Below, in pieces: positions 59,825 to 64,000 of a stretch of 64,000 nt of DNA. How positions within the stretch are numbered: position 1 is the first letter of the stretch; the number at the start of each line of letters is the position of its first letter. Where the stretch lies: the NCBI RefSeq assembly GCF_009758255.1, contig NZ_WSEN01000008.1, positions 329,639 through 393,638 on the forward strand. The letters run 5' to 3'. The translations under genes and the position numbers were made by a program. The stretch comes from Microbacterium sp. MAH-37 (lineage in GTDB: Bacteria; Actinomycetota; Actinomycetes; Actinomycetales; Microbacteriaceae). The notes beneath the pieces are model-generated. The model saw nothing but the letters and a program-made list of their open reading frames with translations, ran no database searches and had not been told where the DNA came from.

Positions 59825-61861
59825 ATGACCAACCCCACCGCCGCCGCCCTGATCGCGCGCTCGAACCGCCTCGGCGCCGACCCGAAGAACACGAACTACG
59901 CCGGCGGCAACACCTCGGCGAAGGGCGCTGAGACCGACCCGGTCACCGGACAGCCCGTCGAGCTGCTGTGGGTCAAGGGCTCCGGAGGCGACCTGGGCAC
60001 GCTCACCGAGCCCGGTCTCGCGGTGCTGCGTCTGGACCGCATGCGCGCGCTCGTCGACGTCTACCCCGGCGTGGACCGCGAGGATGAGATGGTCGCCGCC
60101 TTCGACTACTGCCTGCACGGCAAGGGCGGGGCCGCCCCGTCGATCGACACCGCCATGCACGGTCTGGTGGATGCCGCGCACGTGGACCACCTGCACCCCG
60201 ACAGCGGCATCGCGATCGCCACGGCCGTCGACGGCGAGGCGCTCACGACGGCCATCTTCGACGAGAAGGTCGTGTGGGTGCCGTGGCGCCGCCCCGGCTT
60301 CCAGCTCGGGCTCGACATCGCGGAGATCAAGAAGCAGAACCCGCAGGCCGTCGGCTGCATCCTGGGCGGTCACGGCATCACCGCCTGGGGCGACACGAGC
60401 GACGAGGCCGAGGCGAACTCGCTGTGGATCATCGACACCGCCGCCGCCTACATCGCGTCGAACGGAGCGGAGCAGCCGTTCGGCGGTGTGCGCGCCGGCT
60501 ACGAGGCCCTGCCGTCGGCGGAACGGCGCGCACGTGCAGCCGCCCTCGCCCCGACGATCCGCGGCATCGCGTCGACCGACAAGCCGATGCTCGGGCACTT
60601 CACCGACTCCGGCGCGGTGCTGGAGTTCCTGGCATCCGAGAAGGCTCCCGCGCTCGCGGCTCTCGGTACGAGCTGCCCTGACCACTTCCTGCGCACGAAG
60701 GTGAAGCCCCTCATCCTCGACCTGCCCGCCACGGCGTCGCTCGAGGAGCAGATCGCGCGCCTGCACGAGCTGCACGCCGAGTACCGCGCCGACTACCAGG
60801 CCTACTACGACGCGCATGCGACGGCCGACTCCCCTGCGATCCGCGGCGCCGATCCGCTGATCGTCCTCATCCCCGGCGTGGGCATGTTCTCCTACGGCGC
60901 GAACAAGCAGACCGCGCGGGTCGCGGGCGAGTTCTACGTCAACGCCATCAATGTGATGCGCGGCGCCGAGGCGCTCTCCAGCTACGCGCCGATCTCGGAT
61001 GCCGAGAAGTTCCGCATCGAGTACTGGGCGCTGGAGGAGGCCAAGCTGCAGCGGATGCCGAAGCCGAAGTCGCACCAGGGCCGGGTCGCCCTCGTCACCG
61101 GCGCCGCATCCGGCATCGGCAAGGCCATCGCCACCCGCCTCGCCTCCGAGGGCGCCTGCGTCGTGGTCGCCGACCTCGATCTCGAGAAGGCGCAGGCCGC
61201 GGCATCCGAACTCGGGAACGCGGACGTCGCGATCGGCGTCGCCGCGAACGTCGCCGACGCGGATGCCGTGCAGGCGGCGCTCGACGAGGCGGTGCTGGCC
61301 TTCGGGGGCGTGGACCTGGTCGTGAACAACGCCGGACTCTCACTGTCCAAGCCGCTGCTGGAGACCACCGAGAAGGACTGGGACCTGCAGCACGACGTCA
61401 TGGCGAAGGGCTCGTTCCTCGTCTCCAAAGCCGCCGCGCGCGTGCTCATCGACCAGAAGCTCGGCGGCGACATCATCTACATCTCCTCGAAGAACTCCGT
61501 CTTCGCCGGCCCGAACAACATCGCCTACTCGGCGACCAAGGCCGACCAGGCGCACCAGGTGCGACTGCTGGCGGTCGAGCTGGGCGAGCACGGCGTGCGC
61601 GTGAACGGCATCAACCCCGACGGCGTCGTCCGCGGCTCGGGCATCTTCGCCAGCGGCTGGGGTGCGAACCGCGCCGCTACCTACGGCGTCGCCGAGGAGG
61701 ACCTCGGCCAGTTCTACGCCAACCGCACCATCCTCAAGCGCGAGGTCGTTCCCGAGAACGTCGCAGACGCCGTGTACGTGCTCACCGGCCCCGAGCTGTC
61801 GCGCACCACCGGACTGCACATCCCGGTCGACTCCGGCGTCGCCGCCGCGTTCCTCCGATGA
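59825..61861 (+). CDS. rhaEW: Bifunctional rhamnulose-1-phosphate aldolase / L-lactaldehyde dehydrogenase
   Basis: A 678-residue fusion. Residues about 1-400 form a class II zinc aldolase (NYAGGNTSAKG, AAHVDHLHPDS, LGGHGITAWG) splitting L-rhamnulose-1-phosphate to DHAP and L-lactaldehyde. Residues about 415-678 form a short-chain dehydrogenase (VALVTGAASGIGKAIA, NNAGLSLSKPL, catalytic YSATK) oxidising lactaldehyde to L-lactate. The arrangement matches the RhaE-RhaW/RhaD-type fusions of Bacillus and actinobacteria. ATG 59825 has GGAG five bases upstream and the promoter carries a rhamnose operator. Confidence 0.95.
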   Translation: MTNPTAAALIARSNRLGADPKNTNYAGGNTSAKGAETDPVTGQPVELLWVKGSGGDLGTLTEPGLAVLRLDRMRALVDVYPGVDREDEMVAAFDYCLHGKGGAAPSIDTAMHGLVDAAHVDHLHPDSGIAIATAVDGEALTTAIFDEKVVWVPWRRPGFQLGLDIAEIKKQNPQAVGCILGGHGITAWGDTSDEAEANSLWIIDTAAAYIASNGAEQPFGGVRAGYEALPSAERRARAAALAPTIRGIASTDKPMLGHFTDSGAVLEFLASEKAPALAALGTSCPDHFLRTKVKPLILDLPATASLEEQIARLHELHAEYRADYQAYYDAHATADSPAIRGADPLIVLIPGVGMFSYGANKQTARVAGEFYVNAINVMRGAEALSSYAPISDAEKFRIEYWALEEAKLQRMPKPKSHQGRVALVTGAASGIGKAIATRLASEGACVVVADLDLEKAQAAASELGNADVAIGVAANVADADAVQAALDEAVLAFGGVDLVVNNAGLSLSKPLLETTEKDWDLQHDVMAKGSFLVSKAAARVLIDQKLGGDIIYISSKNSVFAGPNNIAYSATKADQAHQVRLLAVELGEHGVRVNGINPDGVVRGSGIFASGWGANRAATYGVAEEDLGQFYANRTILKREVVPENVADAVYVLTGPELSRTTGLHIPVDSGVAAAFLR

Positions 61862-61890
61862 GCGCCGCCGTACCGGCTCGGCCATCCCAC

Positions 61891-62140
61891 CCGGCTCCTG
61901 AGCGCCCTTCGTCTCGCTCCGCTCGCTCAGGACCCGGAGACCCGCAGCGACGAGACGAAGGACGCCACCGCCCTTCGTCACTTCGACTCGCTTCGCTCGC
62001 TCAGCACGGCGCTCGCTCCGCTCGCTCAGGATCCGGGAACCACGCCGCGCATCCGGCTCCACGCTCCCCGCATCCGGCTCCTGAGCGCCCTTCGTCTCGC
62101 TCCGCTCGCTCAGGACCCGGAGACCCGCAGCGACGAGACG
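61891..62140. repeat. REP-like palindromes family B with exact 67-bp direct repeat
   Basis: The 292-base gap between rhaEW and rhaB contains an exact 67-base direct repeat (61891-61957 and 62074-62140), 183 bases apart, and further partial elements between. Each copy contains CTCCTGAGCGCCCTTCGTCT, GCTCCGCTCGCTCAGGAC and CGCAGCGACGAGACG. Identity over 67 bases points to recent duplication. No gene is present in the gap. Confidence 0.92.
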
Positions 62141-62153
62141 TAGGACACCAGCG

Positions 62154-63557
62154 ATGATCCGGGCCTTCGCCGCCGTCGATCTCGGGGCGACGAGCGGCCG
62201 GGTCATGATCGGCCGTGTCGACGCCGACGTGCTCGAGCTCGAGCAGGTCGCACGGTTCCCGAACGGGCCCGTGCAGCGCGAAGACGGCCTGCACTGGGAC
62301 TTCGGCGTCCTGCTCGAACACGTCCTCGACGGTCTCGCCGAGGCGGTGCGGCGCGAGCCGGAGATCGAGAGCATCGGCATCGACTCGTGGGCGGTCGACT
62401 ACGGCCTGCTCCGAGACGGCGAGCTGCTGGCCGAGCCGTTCCACTACCGCGACGCGCGCACCGCGCGCGGCGTCGCGAAGGTGCACGCGGTCGTCCCGTT
62501 CGAGGACCTGTACGCCCGCAACGGCCTGCAGTTCCTCCCGTTCAACACGCTGTACCAGTTCGCTGCAAACGAGCGGACGCCGGAGGCCGACACCGCACTG
62601 CTGATCCCCGATCTGCTCGCCTTCCTGCTCACGGGGGCCCGGGTCGCCGAGCGCACGAACGCCTCCACGACCGGACTGCTCTCGGTGCGCACCGGGGAGT
62701 GGGACCGCGATCTCGCCGAGCAGATCGGCGTGGATCCCGGCATCCTGCCGCCGCTCGTCGATGCCGGGACGGTGACCGGGCATCTGGTGCCCTCAGTCGC
62801 CGCGCGGGTCGGCGCGGACCTGCCCGTCGTCGCGGTCGGCTCGCACGACACCGCGTCCGCGGTCGTCGCGGCGCCCCTGCCCTCGCCGTCATCGGCCTAC
62901 ATCTCGTGCGGCACATGGGGATTGGTCGGGCTGGAGCTCGACGCGCCCGTCGTGACCTACGCCGCTCGTGCCGCGAACTTCACCAACGAGCTCGGCGTCG
63001 ACCGCCGCATCCGCTTCCTGCACAACGTGACGGGTCTCTGGCTGCTCAGCGAGAGCGTGCGGGCCTGGGAGGCGGAGGACGGCGCACCGATCGACCTGCC
63101 TTCCCTGCTCGCGCAGGCGGCATCCGTCGATGACGCGCTCCCCCTGTTCGACGCGAACGACCCGAGCCTCGCAGCACCGGGCGGGATGCCGGATCGCATC
63201 GCCGCCGTGCTGAGAGCGGCCGGGCGCCCGGTGCCGCGGGACCGGCCGGCGCTGGTGCGCACGATCGTCGAGTCGATCGCCGCGGCATTCGCCGACGCCG
63301 TCGCCACGGCCACAGAACTGACCGGTCGGCGCGTGGACGCGATCCAGCTGGTCGGCGGCGGCTCGCTGAACGACCTGCTCTGCCAGGTGACAGCAGATCG
63401 CGCAGCGCTCCCGGTGCTCGCGGGACCGGTCGAGGCGACCGCACTGGGCAACGTGCTTGTGCAGGCGCGGGCGGCCGGCGCCGCCCCCGCAGCGCTCGAG
63501 GGCCTGCGCGACCTCGTCGCCCGCACGCACCGTCCGCGCCGCTACGACCCGCGCTGA
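62154..63557 (+). CDS. rhaB: Rhamnulokinase
   Basis: FGGY-family sugar kinase of 467 residues phosphorylating L-rhamnulose at C1 with ATP. It has AAVDLGATSGRVMIGRVD near the N-terminus, the RhaB-typical GIDSWAVDYGLL and YRDARTARG substrate region, SHDTASAVVAAP, SCGTWGLVGLEL and the ATP-site IQLVGGGSLNDLLCQ. The ATG at 62154 has AGGAC upstream, partly supplied by the preceding repeat. It follows rhaEW across a REP-rich gap and may share its transcript. Confidence 0.95.
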   Translation: MIRAFAAVDLGATSGRVMIGRVDADVLELEQVARFPNGPVQREDGLHWDFGVLLEHVLDGLAEAVRREPEIESIGIDSWAVDYGLLRDGELLAEPFHYRDARTARGVAKVHAVVPFEDLYARNGLQFLPFNTLYQFAANERTPEADTALLIPDLLAFLLTGARVAERTNASTTGLLSVRTGEWDRDLAEQIGVDPGILPPLVDAGTVTGHLVPSVAARVGADLPVVAVGSHDTASAVVAAPLPSPSSAYISCGTWGLVGLELDAPVVTYAARAANFTNELGVDRRIRFLHNVTGLWLLSESVRAWEAEDGAPIDLPSLLAQAASVDDALPLFDANDPSLAAPGGMPDRIAAVLRAAGRPVPRDRPALVRTIVESIAAAFADAVATATELTGRRVDAIQLVGGGSLNDLLCQVTADRAALPVLAGPVEATALGNVLVQARAAGAAPAALEGLRDLVARTHRPRRYDPR

Positions 63558-63580
63558 TACCGTCGCTTCAGGAGGTCCCC

Positions 63581-63943
63581 ATGCCTGAGCTCGACATCGT
63601 CACCGACACCCGGTCGGCGACTCCGCCGTTCGAGCAGCTCCGCGAGGGCCTGCGCGAGCGGATCGCGAGCGGTGCGCTGCGGCCGGGCACGAAGCTGCCA
63701 CCGGTCCGTACCCTGGCGGCGTCGCTGGGCCTCGCCGCCAACACGGTGGCGCGCAGCTACCGTGAGCTCGAGTCCGACGGCTTCGTCGAGACGCGGGGAC
63801 GAGGCGGTACGGTGGTGGCGCCGCGCCTGGATGCGCCGCACCGCCACCAGCGGATGCTGGAACTCACGCGCGAGTACGTCGCCGCAGTCGATGCGCTCGG
63901 CGTGGACCGCGCGGAGATCCCGGGGTACGTGGGCCGGGTCTAG
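63581..63943 (+). CDS. GntR-family regulator, YtrA subfamily
   Basis: A 120-residue protein: a winged helix (about residues 15-80: PPFEQLREGLRERIASGALR, then GTKLPPVRTLAASLGLAANT) with only a short helical tail, the hallmark of YtrA-type GntR regulators that often control ABC transporters. CAGGAGG lies five bases before the ATG. It is 23 bases after rhaB on the same strand and could be co-transcribed, but its targets are probably beyond the window edge. Confidence 0.92.
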   Translation: MPELDIVTDTRSATPPFEQLREGLRERIASGALRPGTKLPPVRTLAASLGLAANTVARSYRELESDGFVETRGRGGTVVAPRLDAPHRHQRMLELTREYVAAVDALGVDRAEIPGYVGRV

Positions 63944-64000
63944 CTGTTCTTCCCCGTGAGGTTGTGAACGCGTTGGATGGGTGTTGAGCCTTCGAGCGCG
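63944..64000. other. Non-coding end of window
   Basis: 57 bases after the GntR gene with no feature that can be supported. The base composition drops slightly in GC and the strand word use (TTGTGAACGCGTTGGATGGG) differs from the flanking genes. Confidence 0.4.

Noticed and set aside
63944..64000. Possible insertion-sequence end at the right edge
   Set aside because: Only 57 bases are visible and neither an inverted repeat nor a target duplication can be shown.

Overview
The window is high-GC actinobacterial DNA, best matched to a Microbacteriaceae/Microbacterium-like soil or plant-associated bacterium. This rests on protein content, dense ATGA/GTGA-coupled operons, frequent GTG starts and a strong GGATGC/GCATCC word bias. 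It is a judgement from sequence style, not a database match. No IS element, prophage, CRISPR array or rRNA was found.

Positions 1-20950 are mostly housekeeping and accessory chromosome: a two-component system (sensor cut by the left edge), a YkcB/YkcC-like membrane glycosyltransferase pair, an amino-acid ABC importer, a three-gene operon (cupin, amidohydrolase, adenosylhomocysteinase-like), tRNA-Arg(ACG), a conserved hypothetical, GntR and LuxR regulators, a DUF1905 protein, a membrane protein divergent from a TetR gene with a clear double operator, a fatty-acid desaturase, a cold-shock protein, an acyltransferase coupled to a GH95 fucosidase, a small membrane protein and tRNA-Ser(GCT).

Positions 21000-63560 form a large plant-polysaccharide locus that looks built for rhamnogalacturonan-I (RG-I, the branched part of pectin). 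Its centre is a secreted multimodular protein of about 2,090 residues (44079-50357) joining a CE12-type rhamnogalacturonan acetylesterase to a PL11-type rhamnogalacturonan lyase. Around it lie two GH35 beta-galactosidases for side chains, a second CE12-like acetylesterase, a sugar ABC importer with two paralogous binding proteins, and esterase-like hydrolases. Released D-galacturonate appears to be oxidised by uronate dehydrogenase, an enolase-family lactone cycloisomerase or dehydratase, KdgD and alpha-ketoglutarate semialdehyde dehydrogenase (32555-37367). Released L-rhamnose is handled by RhaM, RhaI, RhaB and the fused aldolase/dehydrogenase RhaEW (50457-63557). A separate operon of two Gfo/Idh/MocA oxidoreductases and a cupin (55709-58652) probably serves another sugar.

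Control is visible in the DNA. Three LacI-family genes are present, and three operator types recur: an identical 14-mer GGAAAGCGCTTCCC in three promoter regions, AAACGTTT palindromes near the ABC transporter and a LacI gene, and TGAAACGATTCA at both rhamnose promoters with a relative before the lyase gene.

The intergenic gaps carry at least three families of REP-like inverted repeats. In at least two genes such repeats are translated as part of the protein: the amidohydrolase C-terminus and the enolase N-terminus.
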